DNA of 64,000 bases from Anagrus nilaparvatae (GCA_022575985.1 JAKSXM010000007.1:36520501-36584500); one strand, 5' to 3'. Positions 33,918-44,584 are shown, counted from the stretch's first letter. The notes: generated from the sequence alone by a model not told the origin. Numbers and translations: made by a program.

Positions 33918-34010
33918 TTCCTCCTCCTCTTCTTTCTAGAGCTTCGCGTTCTTTTGCTGCTCCTCCTCAGATGTAGCTATACCGCTAGCATTTTGGAGGG
34001 ATCTTTTGGA

Positions 34011-34993
34011 GAATGTGTCAATTATTTGTCTCATAAATGCATATTTTTAAAACCCATATGTTATGTAATATTTTTTTATTTAAAAACATTTTTGATTTTA
34101 TGACTATTTGATTATAATATTAATATAACTTATGGGTTATCAACTACTCCTCATCCAAATTTAAATATATGCATTTAATTTTTCAAAAATAATTTTCAAT
34201 TTTTATCCTAAAATTATTTATTTACATTAAATAAATTCACTTTGCAATGGGAGGTGATTTTTTATTTTTATAAAAAATTAAGACAGATAAAAGTCTATTG
34301 TACTCTGCTACCTTCGCAGCTGCTTCACTCTCCCCTTTCTAAAGCACCACTGCCGCTACCTGAAACTTTATCGGTCCAGCGGTGTTCGCGCTGGCGTACG
34401 TTCTTATCACCTTTTTTTAATTATGAGATTACAGATGTATTTTTTTATAGGGAATGCGCTAAGTATAAGATATTGGATAAGTAAATAATATTAGGTTTAT
34501 CATAAAAAATAATATTTTTTTCAAATTATTATTTATTTTAATCTTAATTTAAATAAATTTTTAATTTTTTGGAATAATATATAAAAGAACATTTTAGGCA
34601 TGACCACCATATATATTCAAATATACAGGTGAAATAATGTCTTATTTAAATTATAGTTTTATATAATATTTAAAGACATAATATTTGAATTATTTAATTA
34701 AATAATATTTAATTTATATAATATTTAAACCGTACTTACGTAATTTTAGGTATACCATAAGAAAATAATTTTTTTTTTAATTATTATTTATTTAACCTTA
34801 AGATATATATTTGAATTTAAAAAATTTTTTTTTTACATAATATTTAAACTGTACTTATCATACTTTTAATTTTTGAAACTTATGTTTAAACTTATATTTT
34901 TTTTTAATTGAATTTTAAACTTACAATCTAAAAAACTCTCTCTGACAGTAATATCTTAAACTAATATTTTTAAAAAAATTTATTTTATTGTCA
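34011..34993. other. AT-rich DNA with a small GC-rich island
   Basis: No gene I can support. A GC-richer patch at 34,300-34,404 stands out but has no convincing exon. A block at about 34,586-34,650 (GAACATTTTAGGCATGACCA) recurs in diverged form at 39,816 and 39,905. Confidence 0.45.
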
Positions 34994-35365
34994 CTAATCT
35001 ACCACTATTATTTCTTCACTATCCGACCCTTCATGCGGGTTAGGACTGACCATCCCTTCATGCGGGTCGGCACTCTTCTCAAAAGACGCGGGGTTGAATG
35101 GTAGCCCGCTCGAAGGAACTTCTCTATATTGGACTTTTTGACGTTTGTAAATTACACGCCATTTCCGAAACAATCTCGTTGCAGCGGTCTTCACATTTTC
35201 GTCTTCATGCACCCTTACGTCATAAACTGGCATGCATATTTCAGTATCTTCTAAAATGTCTACGTTCATTTCCGTACGATCTAATAAATCCAGCATTCTC
35301 ATTAATATCACTGGATCTGTTAGATTATTCTCTAAAGTGGTTTTTATTTGATAGATTTGAGCCAT
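34994..35365 (-). CDS. Small protein with TFIIS N-terminal-like domain, 123 aa
   Basis: Intact minus-strand frame. Residues 20-75 fit the TFIIS N-terminal (LW) helical bundle: repeated Leu spacing in ILMRMLDLLDRTEM, then ILEDTEICMPVYDVR, then VKTAATRLFRKWR, matching the family pattern L-x2-L, LxxTxIG-xxVxxLR, VxxxAxxLxxxW. In TFIIS, Mediator Med26 and elongin A this bundle binds partners of elongating RNA polymerase II. No zinc ribbon follows, so it is not full TFIIS. The C-terminal tail is acidic, with a duplicated PHEG motif and the end SDSEEIIVVD. It follows a small basic gene on the same strand with a gap of 19 bp. It has no visible intron, as expected of a viral or retroposed gene. Function beyond the fold is unknown. 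Confidence 0.55.
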   Translation of the reverse strand: MAQIYQIKTTLENNLTDPVILMRMLDLLDRTEMNVDILEDTEICMPVYDVRVHEDENVKTAATRLFRKWRVIYKRQKVQYREVPSSGLPFNPASFEKSADPHEGMVSPNPHEGSDSEEIIVVD

Positions 35366-35384
35366 GTTTTAAATATAATTGTAT

Positions 35385-35660
35385 TTAAAATTCTACAATT
35401 TCATGAAAATAACTGCGAGCTGCTAAAATCTGCGGTATGCAGCTTAAACACTCCTGTACTTTTTTGGCGGATCTGCTAACTTTTTTATTTTTTTTCTTTC
35501 TTTTTTTTAAAAGTTGTATCGTTTTTTCTAGCCTTTTCGACTTTTCGCTGTTACACTCTCCTTCTTTTCTTACACTTTCGTTATTTTTTTCTTCACTCGC
35601 GTTTTCACACTGATATACAAAATTTATGATTTGGTCCAACATATACTCGTGTATATACAC
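35385..35660 (-). CDS. Small Lys-rich hypothetical protein, 91 aa
   Basis: Intact minus-strand frame directly upstream of the TFIIS-like gene. Residues 1-20 are hydrophobic and mixed (MYIHEYMLDQIINFVYQC), residues 20-70 are charged with a KKRKKKNKK cluster that could be a nuclear localisation signal, and the C-terminal part (SAKKVQECLSCIPQILAARSYFHEIVEF) is amphipathic. I do not recognise the family. The tight spacing suggests the two frames belong to one transcript or one captured unit. It could also be chance, since the Lys codons come from an A-rich region. Confidence 0.4.
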   Translation of the reverse strand: MYIHEYMLDQIINFVYQCENASEEKNNESVRKEGECNSEKSKRLEKTIQLLKKRKKKNKKVSRSAKKVQECLSCIPQILAARSYFHEIVEF

Positions 35661-36482
35661 GAATATACATATACACGGAAGATATCTTCCGGCATAATTT
35701 TAATTGTTCTGGATAGTACTACGATTAAATTGAAACTAAAATATTTAAATGTGATATGGGATGTTCTTAGTTTGTAAATCAGGCAATGTTGTCCAGGGAT
35801 ATTATATTTTATATAAATAAATTTGCTGGACATGTTCTTTTTTATTTATAATTATAATTTTGCCTTGTAAATATTTTGTGTATACATCCAGTAATTAGAT
35901 ATTTAGATAATATATACTCTTGTAAGCTTGTGAATATAAAGAAAGTTATTTTTATTGGTTTTATTCATGGATACACAACTTATATGGATATCACATTCAA
36001 AAAAAAAATGTGGCTAATTTTAAAAAGAGAGAAAGTATATGTTCCGACCTTTTATCCTTTTCTAATAGTAGGAGTAGGGAAAATATTCTTTTAAGTTAGT
36101 AAAGGATGGTGAGTCGGAACAAATTTTCTAGCAGTAGTAATTTCTCACTTATAGGTTCTTATAAAGGACGTTATATCCATATAAGTTGTGTATCCATGGT
36201 TTTATTTTAAAAAATCTGCTTAATGTTTTTTTAATTAATAAATTTTTTTAAATAAATAAAAATTTATAATAAGAACAAATCATACCTTGAAATTCTAGGA
36301 TGTTTATAGTTAATCAATGACACAAAAAAATACCATGTCTTATAAATTACATAGTTTGGAAATATTTAGCTAGTTATCCTTTAACATTCATAAATGATTG
36401 GTCTTTTTTATTTTTGTGAAAAAATGTCACCCAAAAATTTATTATTGAAAATTTTTTGAATTTTATTGAGAATTGCTTTTAG
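35661..36482. other. AT-rich DNA with a short inverted repeat
   Basis: No gene seen. About 30 bp at 35,961-35,991 (CATGGATACACAACTTATAT) is found inverted at 36,170-36,201, leaving about 180 bp between; it is probably a small MITE or its remnant. Confidence 0.45.
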
Positions 36483-36891
36483 CAGAGAATCTACCATACG
36501 TAAATTTTGTGACTCTAAGTGGCGTGGTAAAATAATTAATAAATCACCAGAATTTATTTTAAGAAAAATGAAATTAATTTTAAGTCATTGTACCTACTCT
36601 ACATTAGGCATAATTTGTAAAAGACTAGATTTAAGTGAATTTGATAATGATCAAGATTTATTATACTTATTGGTGATATTTTGAAAATAAGAGGACAAAA
36701 TAGTCTTCAGTATTTTAAATCTTATATGAGAAAATACGTGTCAAGAATACGTAAGTCTTTAAAAAAAAATTTATTGAGTGTTATTTAAATAAAAATTTTT
36801 TTTTATGAATCTTAGATTTTGCGGATAATTTTAACGATGCATTTATAGAAATTGAGATTCCAGATGTTGGAGATTCATTTGGTAAAGTTTG
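36483..36891 (+). other. Two exon-like segments of an unknown gene
   Basis: Segment 1 (36,483-36,750) starts after a CTTTTAG acceptor, contains KFCDSKWRGKIINKSPEFIL and, after a one-base frame slip near 36,665, GQNSLQYFKSYMRKYVSR; it ends at GTAAGT. Segment 2 (36,816-36,891) lies between CTTAG and GGTAAAG and encodes FADNFNDAFIEIEIPDVGDSF. The intron would be 65 bp, phase 1. Exon-like segments with phase-1 borders also occur at 40,066-40,231 and before the PolB region. Family unknown; the frame slip suggests decay. Confidence 0.3.
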
Positions 36892-37021
36892 ATTATTACT
36901 AGTCTGTAGGAAATTATCATTTTTTCTCATGTATTCTGTTCGAAATTATCATTTTTTCTCGTATAAATTTTTTATATCAGATATTCGTTGAACAGTTAAT
37001 GTCCACTAGGCTACTAATATT

Positions 37022-38200
37022 AACCTGGATAAAAATTTGTACCTTTTTTAAATTATTTTGGTTCCTCAAAGAGGAACCATTTTGTTAGGTAAAAATTTGA
37101 TTTTCTATTTTTTGGCATTTAAGCACGTTTTGGGACCCCAGGAATCTAAAAAACCTGTTTTTAAAAAAGTCTGTATGTGTGTGTGTGTGTGTGCGTGTGT
37201 GTGTGCGTGTACGTACGTATGTATGTAATCGGTGATATTTCACAAATATTATGGAATTGAGACCTAATTTTTTTTTCAAAAATTTTTTCACCAAAAAAGC
37301 TCGAGATACTTTTTTTTTTTTTTTAATTTGGATGTAATACCTCATTTAATTCTATGAAAGTACTAATATCTGAAAATATTGTAACTAGTGATATTTCAAA
37401 ACCATTATCGAATTAAGACCTAATTTTTTTTCCAAACATTTTTTTATCAAAAAATCTCAAACACCCCCTTTTTTTTATTTTGGATGTAATACCTCATTTA
37501 TTTCCATGAAAGTACTTATACTTGAAAGTATGGTTTTTACTTGATATCTCCAATCTGATACTTAATTTTTTGAAAATTTTTTTCCTAAAATTTTTTTCAC
37601 AAAAAAATACAAAATATACGAAACTTTTTTTTCTTTTTGGACGTAGTACCTAATTTATTTCCATGGAAGTACTAGTTTTAAGAACCTCGTTTACAGTAAT
37701 TTTTTGGAATTGATACTTAATTTTTTCAAAATTTTTATTCTCAAAATTAAAAAAAAAGAAAAATTAAAAAAATTGCAATATTTATTTTTTTTTTTGGTGT
37801 AATACCTCATTTAATTCTATGAAAGTACTAATATTTTAAAATATTGTAACCAGTGATATTTCAAAACAATTATCGAATGAATACCTAACTTTTTTTTCCA
37901 AAAATTTGTTTATTAAAAAAATCTCAAAATACTTTTTTTTTTTTTAATTTGGATGTAATACCTCATTCATTTCCATGAAATTACTTATATTTGAAATTAT
38001 GATTTTTACTCGATATCTTGAATCTGATAATTAATTTTTTGAAAATTTTTTGCTCCAAAATCTTCGTCACAAAAAAATGAATAAAACACCAAATTTATTT
38101 TTCGTTTTGGACATATCTAATTTATTTTAATGAGAGTACAAGTTTTAGAAATTTAGTTTATAGTATTTTTTTGTATCCGATCGATCACAATTTTTTTTTT
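37022..38200 (+). repeat. Satellite-like tandem repeat, about 156-bp unit
   Basis: Six diverged units are anchored by TTGGATGTAATACCTCATTT at about 37,327, 37,482, 37,638, 37,795, 37,949 and 38,106, so the period is 154-157 bp. Each continues with CCATGAAAGTACT and then a block like GATATTTCAAAA-TTATCGAAT and a T-rich stretch. No coding potential. Similar sequence reappears at 63,860-64,000. Confidence 0.8.
37172..37230 (+). repeat. (TG)n and TACG/TATG microsatellite
   Basis: A run of TG dinucleotides interrupted by CG steps, passing into TACGTACGTATGTATGTA. It lies at the 5' edge of the satellite array. Confidence 0.85.
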
Positions 38201-38498
38201 ATTTTGATATAAATTATAACACACAAGAAAGAGTGATGGAAATCTTGTCTCTTTTTGACTTCCTTGGATTATTTTGCTCGTTGCTATGTTTATTTATGTA
38301 TGCAGTTTAATGAAATTATAAACAATAATAAACAGCCTAAAAATATTAAAAGGTTATGTTTGCATTTTAAAATTAAGATTTAAAAGTTATATTGGCATTT
38401 TTTAAAGAATCAAACAATTTATAGAATTAAATAATTTATTTAACTAATAATGAATATTAATTATTATTCAAATTTTACTTGTATCGCTCGATAGCAAG

Positions 38499-38958
38499 GA
38501 GAGTATTTAAATAATTGAAATAATGACAACCTTTACGAGCAAGTTCTTGATTTAAATGAATTTACAAATTCATCGCCCTGAAGCAATGTGAGTCGACCTC
38601 ACAAGCGCTAAAATTGCCATTTGTTAACTACATAAGAAAAATAAGGACGTGTTTACATCAGCGTCTGTAGCACATACACTAACACACACAGCTACACTGA
38701 TGAGATATATGTGTTAGTGTTGATCGAAACGCTAGGTACCTTCTGTACCGACATTTTTTAAAAACCCGCGTAAATTCAAAAAAAAATTTTTAAATAAGTT
38801 TAAAAATTCATCTAATGTCGCTACTTTGTATGCTTCAATAAAAAAAGTGATGACGATACGCATCCGCATATGAAAAGATGAGGGCGATGAATTTGTAAAT
38901 TCATTTAAATCAAGAACTTGCTCGTAAAGGTTGTCATTATTTCAATTATTTAAATAAT
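38499..38958. mobile_element. MITE with about 80-bp terminal inverted repeats
   Basis: ATTTAAATAATTGAAATAAT and the following 60 bp up to TTCATCGCCCT (38,499-38,582) are found inverted at 38,880-38,958. The middle has no gene; a short inner inverted pair (ACACTAACACA and TGTGTTAGTGT) is present. No clear target duplication was found. Confidence 0.75.
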
Positions 38959-40065
38959 TTATTATTTTGTGATTAATAGAAATAATATAAATAATGTTAA
39001 AATCTTGAAATGCAAGAAGTACACTGAGAAAATAAATTATAAGAAATTATTATAAATTCTGGTAAAAACTCCTATCTTTTTATAATAATTGAGCGAATAT
39101 TTGTAATTTTTGCATCGTTACCAACCATTTCTTTGACAAAACAAAAAAATCATGTTACCCAATATTTTAATTACGCAAAGTCTATTTACCCAGAAATTTT
39201 TTACGTAAAATGCACTCACGCATTTACAAAAATAAAATATTTTGAACCTCAACTTTAGGTTTGTTTTGTTTGCTTTTCTGCACTCTGCACTGAATATTAA
39301 AATTTTTTTTTGAAAAATTAACTATTTTTTTAGTACTTTATAAGATTTAAATGTAATTTTTAAAAAAATTTAATTATTATGTGTGAAATCTTTGAAAAAA
39401 AGTTTCTGAAATTTCAAGGTTATCTATCCAGAATTTCTGGGTAAATAGACGCAGCCTTTTAATTATTAAGGGATAATTATATACCTAATAAAATAAAATT
39501 TTATGAAAAAAAATAAAATTAGCTTTTTTTATATTTGTCTCTTTTTAATTATGCAAAAATGATTTAAAATCCATTAACGCCGGCGCGACCAATCCATGGA
39601 CGCTAGAATTTTTACTTTAATAACAAAATGATCTTAATAATCTAATTTACCAGCTACTAAAAACAAAAAATGTATACATATATGTATAATTGCATGGTTG
39701 TAATCAATAATATTTGTTTTAAATTAAGATTACAGCTCATTGTTTGAGGAACCTCAGTGCCAGCTAGTTGGCAGGGTATTTTACATTGCAAAGCTATATT
39801 GTAAATTAACCTTTTTTAGGCACGATCACTCTATATTGTCAAATATGAAGATAAAATTGTACCTTATTTAAATTATTCTTTCCTTACGAAGTTATATTTA
39901 AAAAGAACATATTTTAGGTACGATCACCTTAAATTCTCAAATATAGAGCTTAAATAGTGTCTTTTTTTTAGTTTTTCAAACACCTAATCCTATCTGATGT
40001 AAAATTTTTAAAGAATAACTTTATGTTGATATTAGAAAAAATTTAATTAAAAAACAAATTCTAGA
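38959..40065. other. AT-rich DNA with a dispersed repeat
   Basis: No gene seen. Two diverged copies of a phrase like TTTTAGGCACGATCACTCTA with TCAAATATGAAG and TTATTTAAATTATT lie at about 39,816 and 39,905, related to 34,586. The boundary of the Maverick-like element is somewhere in or before this stretch; I found no terminal inverted repeat. Confidence 0.4.
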
Positions 40066-40231
40066 TCAGGTTGGTTGCAATTTTAGTGAACCAAGAGCTA
40101 CATGTCGTAGTAGTGACTGTGATAATTATGAAAATATAACCAAAACTAATGTCATTGGTGTTGATACTACAAGGGTGATAAATGACAACACTGTTGAAAA
40201 CAATGAACCACAAGAAAAGGCATTAAGCAAA
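40066..40231 (+). other. Exon-like segment upstream of PolB
   Basis: Lies between an acceptor AAATTCTAG and a donor CCGGTAAAT. It is open throughout, with acidic, low-complexity protein (SSDCDNYENITKTN and NDNTVENNEPQEK). Both borders are in phase 1. It may be a 5' exon of the PolB gene or of an unrelated gene into which the element inserted. Confidence 0.35.
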
Positions 40232-40474
40232 ACCGGTAAATTTATTTTTTAAGAGTATTTTTTTTATTGTTAGAATATTTTTAAAAACTTTTATTTTTAA
40301 AAAACTTTTGTTTGTCACCAAATTGCAACTTTTAATATGTATGATATTTTAATGTAAATTTTATGTAAGACTCTTACATGAGCATCAACACGGCAAGCTC
40401 GTAATAAATAAATAATTAAATTTAGTTTGTATATATTTTTAATGTGACTTCTCAATAATTAATTGAGATCAGTG

Positions 40475-40523
40475 AATGACCTGATGATGGGAATTTATTC
40501 CCGAAACGCGTAGTCGTTATATG
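40475..40523 (+). ncRNA. Hammerhead ribozyme-like motif
   Basis: Core CTGATGA (40,481-40,487) and GAAA (40,503-40,506) enclose a stem GGGAA/TTCCC with loop TTTA. GAAA is followed by a 2-bp AC/GT stem with loop GCGTA and the cleavage-site type GTC (ending 40,515). AATGAC before the core pairs with GTTAT after it (five pairs, one G-U). Short stem III hammerheads are known in Penelope-like elements. The U between CTGATGA and the GGGAA stem is not canonical and may lower or abolish activity. Confidence 0.5.
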
Positions 40524-40676
40524 TAAATAAATTGTAAAATAGATGGAAAATAAATTAAAATTTTTCACAATTTTGTGTATTTAATTTAAAATATCATACA
40601 TATTTTTTTTACTTTTTGACGAATAGAAATGAAAATTTAATTTAAAAAAAAATCTATAACTGCTCAAATTAAGTTA

Positions 40677-40879
40677 CGTCGGTACGGTTTATGAAAATCC
40701 ACAACCAGGATGTAGTAAATACATTGATAATCAAGAAACTGAACCTGACATCGACGAAGCTCATAATATCGCGAACCTTATACCGGCTAGGATTTTTGAA
40801 GATTACACATTTTTACTTGATTTACAATTATCTGGTGATGAAAATAACACGGTTGATCCAGCAGATATGAGTCTATCAG
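40677..40879 (+). other. Exon-like segment upstream of PolB
   Basis: Begins after ATTAAG and ends at CAGGTAATA. Apart from its first bases it is open in one frame, with PGCSKYIDNQETEPDIDEA and DYTFLLDLQLSGDE. The donor border is phase 1 and joins in frame to the segment that starts at 40,937 after CTTTAG, just before QHDRGSGN of the PolB region. The acceptor border is off by one base relative to the preceding exon-like segment, which could be decay. Confidence 0.35.
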
Positions 40880-40936
40880 GTAATAAATTTTGAAAAGTTT
40901 TTTTTTTTTTGATTCTAAAAGAAATTATGTCTTTAG

Positions 40937-43023
40937 TACAGCATGATCGTGGCTCTGGAAATCTTGACTCAAGTAGAGCTGAAAATAATAACCGTAGTTA
41001 TAAGCGATTCAACTTGACAGGTCGTGAAATTTGTGTTAAATTCAAAAAACCGTCGACAGACGAGAACGATATTGAGATTTGGATTGAAAATTGTATGAAA
41101 GACTTGCACGACTTGGTTGTAAAAGCCTCATTACCAAATGACTTTATAGGATTTAAAATTCGTTCGGAAATATTAAATAAACCTCTTTGGTTATCTTTGC
41201 GTCCTGTGAGTAGATTTAATCGTAACGATATAATAACTTTAATTGAAAGCGTGGCTTAGAGTTCAACAAGTTTTGAAATTAACGACGGCGGTTTGAATAT
41301 TTTAACCGCTATTGTTCGTGTACCTTCAGGTAAGGGTAGGGTACCATTGTCCTCCCTGAGTTTGTTCGACGTGAACAAAAGATCAATTTTAAGAATAAAA
41401 GGTGATAAATCGTGTTTTTCGAGATCTCTTTGTACTGCATTAGTATATGCAAAGAGAGGCCAATTGAGAAGCGGTGTTTTACATGAAAATTGGGAAAAAA
41501 TAAGAAAAGAAGGTAATTGTCAGAAACTTGCAGCCAAATAATTAGAGCGCGATGCAGGCTTTAATATACCCGATACCGGCTGTGGATTAAATGAGATTCA
41601 TCAATTTCAAATTCATTTAGCTAACCAGTGTGTATGCATCGTGGTCTATGACGATGTAAATTTCGGTAAGGGTGAGTATCCAATTTATGACGGTACGAGA
41701 TGCGTATTGGATAGCGATTCAGAAATTTTGTATTTACTTAGAATTATGTACTTTGTACGCATAAATCATTATAGACCAATTTTAAATCTTAACGCAGCAG
41801 CGGGCACAAGATTATATTGTATACCTTGTAATAAAAAATATTCAGAGGATAAATTCCACAGATGCTCAAACAGATGTTACAAATGTTTTCAAACGCCTCC
41901 TTGTGTAGCGGTCATGTTTCGAAAGCTTATAAATTGTACGCAATGCAGCAGGCAATTTATAGGTAAAAAATGTTTTGACCTTTACCTGATATTAGCTATT
42001 ATTCGATTGACAGTATGTCGTGCTAAAAACAAGAAACATTTTTAGTTTGGTTCGAAGAATTAAAAAATTCAGGTTGTATTTTTAACTTTCAAAATAATAT
42101 TGATGAAATGTACTGCGAAAATGACGTAAATATATTAAATTGTCATGTTTGAAATTTAGAAAATCTTTTTTAGAAATTGGTGGAGTATGCCCATTCCTTG
42201 AAACTGCTATAATTGCTAGAACTTGTATGAAGGTGTATAGAAAAAATTTTCTCAAATCAGATACTATAACAATTTTACCTCCTACGGGGGTATCGGTTTA
42301 GCGATAATCAGTCTTTTGTTGCTCTCCAATGGTTTTTCTGGATGGAGAGAGAATCAGGATGTCAAATTTTACATGCGGGTAGATCCAGAGAAATTATATT
42401 ACCGATTAATGTAAAGGTAGACGATTTCTGCGCACCGAACTCAGATGAAACACATAACGGAATATGTTTGCAAATGATGGGATGCTATTGGCACGGTTAT
42501 ATTCTTTGCTACCAAAGAAATAGAGATCAACCTTTGTCTGAAAAAAGTAGCGATACCATGGAGAACCGTTTTCGTAGAACCATGGCAATCTGTAATCGAA
42601 TTCGGTCTAACAATTACAGACTCATCGTGGGAATGTGTATTTAGGAGTGAATTAAAGGGAGATGCCATAATGAGAGATTATATTGATAATCATAACCTTA
42701 CAAAAGAACCACCACTAAATCCGAGAAATGCATTTTACGGTGGAAGAACGGAAAACAATGTCAAATTTTATGAAACTAAAAATGATGAAAAAATAAAATA
42801 CGTTGACGTGACATCTTTATATCCCTTCATATGTAAAACTGATAAATTCCCACTCCTTCATCCGGTTTTTTATATTGGTGAGAGTGAATGCCGTGATTTC
42901 GCTGGTCAGAATGATGAAAATTTTTCAACCAAAGTTGAGGGTATTGTTTATTGCAAAATATTACCACCTAGAAATTTATTTCATCCGGTTTTATCGATAA
43001 AAATGCACGGTAAACTTTTGTAA
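40937..43023 (+). pseudogene. Maverick DNA polymerase B, N-terminal half only
   Basis: Protein-primed family B DNA polymerase that would replicate the element. One frame covers 40,909-41,975 with a TAG at 41,257-41,259 and a TAA at 41,539-41,541. It contains SRSLCTALVYA and a Cys-rich cluster (CIPCNKKYSED then CYKCFQ) that fits the region before the exonuclease domain in Maverick PolB. After frameshifts near 41,976, 42,130 and 42,300, pieces with QSFVALQWFFW, then GCYWHG, and from about 42,595 a frame with YVDVTSLYPF (polymerase motif A, SLYP) follow. The sequence stops at MHGKLL (43,021), a point normally followed by several hundred more residues with motifs B and C. Those are deleted, so no polymerase activity is possible. 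Confidence 0.85.
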
Positions 43024-43048
43024 GGTTATTGATTTATTACCTTTATAA

Positions 43049-43495
43049 ATGAATTTTCCTGGTCTAGAATTTTGTGGTCCTGGCAGCCATCTGGATGAAC
43101 GTTTGAATCGGGGCGAACAAGGTGTTAACCAGTTAAACAAGGCCTGTTTACAGCATGATTTGGTATACGCTACAAAAGACAAGGACAGACGTAAAGCCGA
43201 TCGCATTTTAACTGATAAAGCATTCTCACGTATGTTTTCATTTGACGCAGAACCTAATGAAAGGACAGCTGCATTAGTGACCGCTTTTTGTATGATTTCC
43301 AAAATTACATTTGAAAAGTTTTTCGAGCGCATACAAAAAGCTATTGGATTGAATAAGAAAAAAAAGAATAAAATTCCCACCGATAAAAAAAAACAAATAA
43401 AAGTTGTGCATAATGAGAGGAGTAAGCAAAAAAAAAATATAACAAAGAAAAATAAGAGGAAAAATGGAAAAAGCATTGAAAAAATTGTATTATGA
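43049..43495 (+). CDS. Phospholipase A2-domain protein (capsid-associated type)
   Basis: 148-codon intact frame beginning 25 bp after the broken PolB. Residues 1-55 are a parvovirus-type phospholipase A2: FCGPGSHLD (calcium-binding loop, GPG) and ACLQHDLVY (catalytic His-Asp pair followed by Tyr). Such domains breach the endosomal membrane in parvoviruses and are also reported in adintovirus/Maverick minor capsid genes. Residues 100-148 are highly basic with KKKKN and KRKNGKS clusters, suitable as a nuclear localisation or DNA-binding tail. The last 32 bp overlap the start of the integrase gene. It is one of the few uninterrupted genes in the element. Catalytic residues appear intact; expression is unknown. 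Confidence 0.8.
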   Translation: MNFPGLEFCGPGSHLDERLNRGEQGVNQLNKACLQHDLVYATKDKDRRKADRILTDKAFSRMFSFDAEPNERTAALVTAFCMISKITFEKFFERIQKAIGLNKKKKNKIPTDKKKQIKVVHNERSKQKKNITKKNKRKNGKSIEKIVL

Positions 43496-44541
43496 ACCCG
43501 AGCAAAGTTCGCCATATGCCGGTGCTCGTCATTTTTTAAACAAGCTTAAAAATAAATATAGTAAAAATAAAGTAATTGATTGGTTATCGGAACAAAATGC
43601 ATTCACTATGCATAAGATGGTTAAAAAAAATTTTGCTCGACGCACATATAATTTATCCAATATATATGACTGTTTTGAAGCTGATTTGGCTGATTTTCGC
43701 TCGATAAGTAGCTATAATGACAATTACGCGTATGTTTTATTTGTAATCGATGTGCTTTTATGAGTAAGTTTTTATGGGTCCAGCCATTAAAGGATAAATC
43801 TGGTGACTGCGTGGCCCAAGCTCTGCGTAAAATATTCAACAGAAACCAAGAAAAATTACCGGTTATTATTCAAACGGATCGTGGTGCCGAATTTAAAGCA
43901 AAAGTCGTTCAAAATATCTTCAAAGATTTTAATACCGAGTTTTGTCTGATTCGCAATCCGGATGCCAAAGCTGCATGTGTGGAACGTGTGATTCAAACGA
44001 TTAAACATCGTATATGGCATTACTTTACTCACAAAAATACACGCAGATATATCGATATACTGGAACCTATCGTTCACTCCTACAATAACACGGTACATTC
44101 TGGTACAAAAATGACACCTGCAAGTGTCAATTTGCAAAATGCGGATACAGCTCGATACAACTTGTTAAAAAGATACACGTTTGGAAGAAAAAGAAGAAGA
44201 AGAATCAATTTGAAACCCAAATCCAAAGTTGGATCGCTAGTCCGAATCAGTCGCGCTTAGAAGTTTTCCGAAAAGGTTATGAGAGTGGTTGGATATTAGA
44301 ATTATTCAAAGTCCCACACGTTTCAACCACGAGCCAACCACTTATATACATTCTCCAAGATTTAAATGACGAGATTATAGATGGTATCTATTACGAGCAA
44401 GAACTTTGTCCTGTTAAAAAGAATCTCTCGGAAGAAACATTTAAAATTGAAGAGATATTGCAGACAAATGTCGGGGTAAATCAAAAAAATATTTCGTATC
44501 TTGGAGTGGATATCCTGCAAAATTCAACTCTTGGGTTCTAG
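43464..44541 (+). pseudogene. Maverick integrase (rve type), frameshifted
   Basis: DDE recombinase that would insert the element into the genome. It starts with MEKALKKLYYEPEQ at 43,464, overlapping the phospholipase gene. The first Asp lies in EADLADFRS (about 43,680-43,700). A one-base slip at 43,757-43,763 changes frame. The second Asp is in IIQTDRGAEF and the Glu in AACVERVIQ, with 34 residues between them, the expected DDE spacing. The frame ends with TAG at 44,258-44,260, and the C-terminal SH3/chromo-like part (GYESGWILELF, YYEQELCPVKKN) continues in another frame to about 44,541. All catalytic residues are kept; two frameshifts break the gene. Confidence 0.88.
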
Positions 44542-44584
44542 CGAGTGATTTAGTTGATATATAGTCACTAGCTACAACAACAAC

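Larger units (their letters stand above)
29388..34010 (-). mobile_element. R1-like LINE copy 4, nearly complete
   Basis: Runs on the minus strand from about 34,010 (5' truncated inside ORF1) to an A run at about 29,388. It contains ORF1, ORF2 and a 3' UTR with the twin stem-loops. It is the best reference in this window for the family. ORF2 is broken by a deletion after the RT domain and by a substitution in the catalytic box, so it is not autonomous. Confidence 0.88.

Noticed and set aside
33550..33939. 129-codon plus-strand frame opposite LINE ORF1
   Set aside because: It is a Ser/Phe/Leu-rich shadow of the charged coiled-coil part of ORF1.
34242..34484. 80-codon frame over a GC-rich island as an exon
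   Set aside because: No splice signals or protein similarity that I recognise on either strand.
37022..38200. Tandem repeat as a CRISPR array
   Set aside because: Units of about 156 bp are diverged along their whole length with no unique spacers, and the context is eukaryotic.
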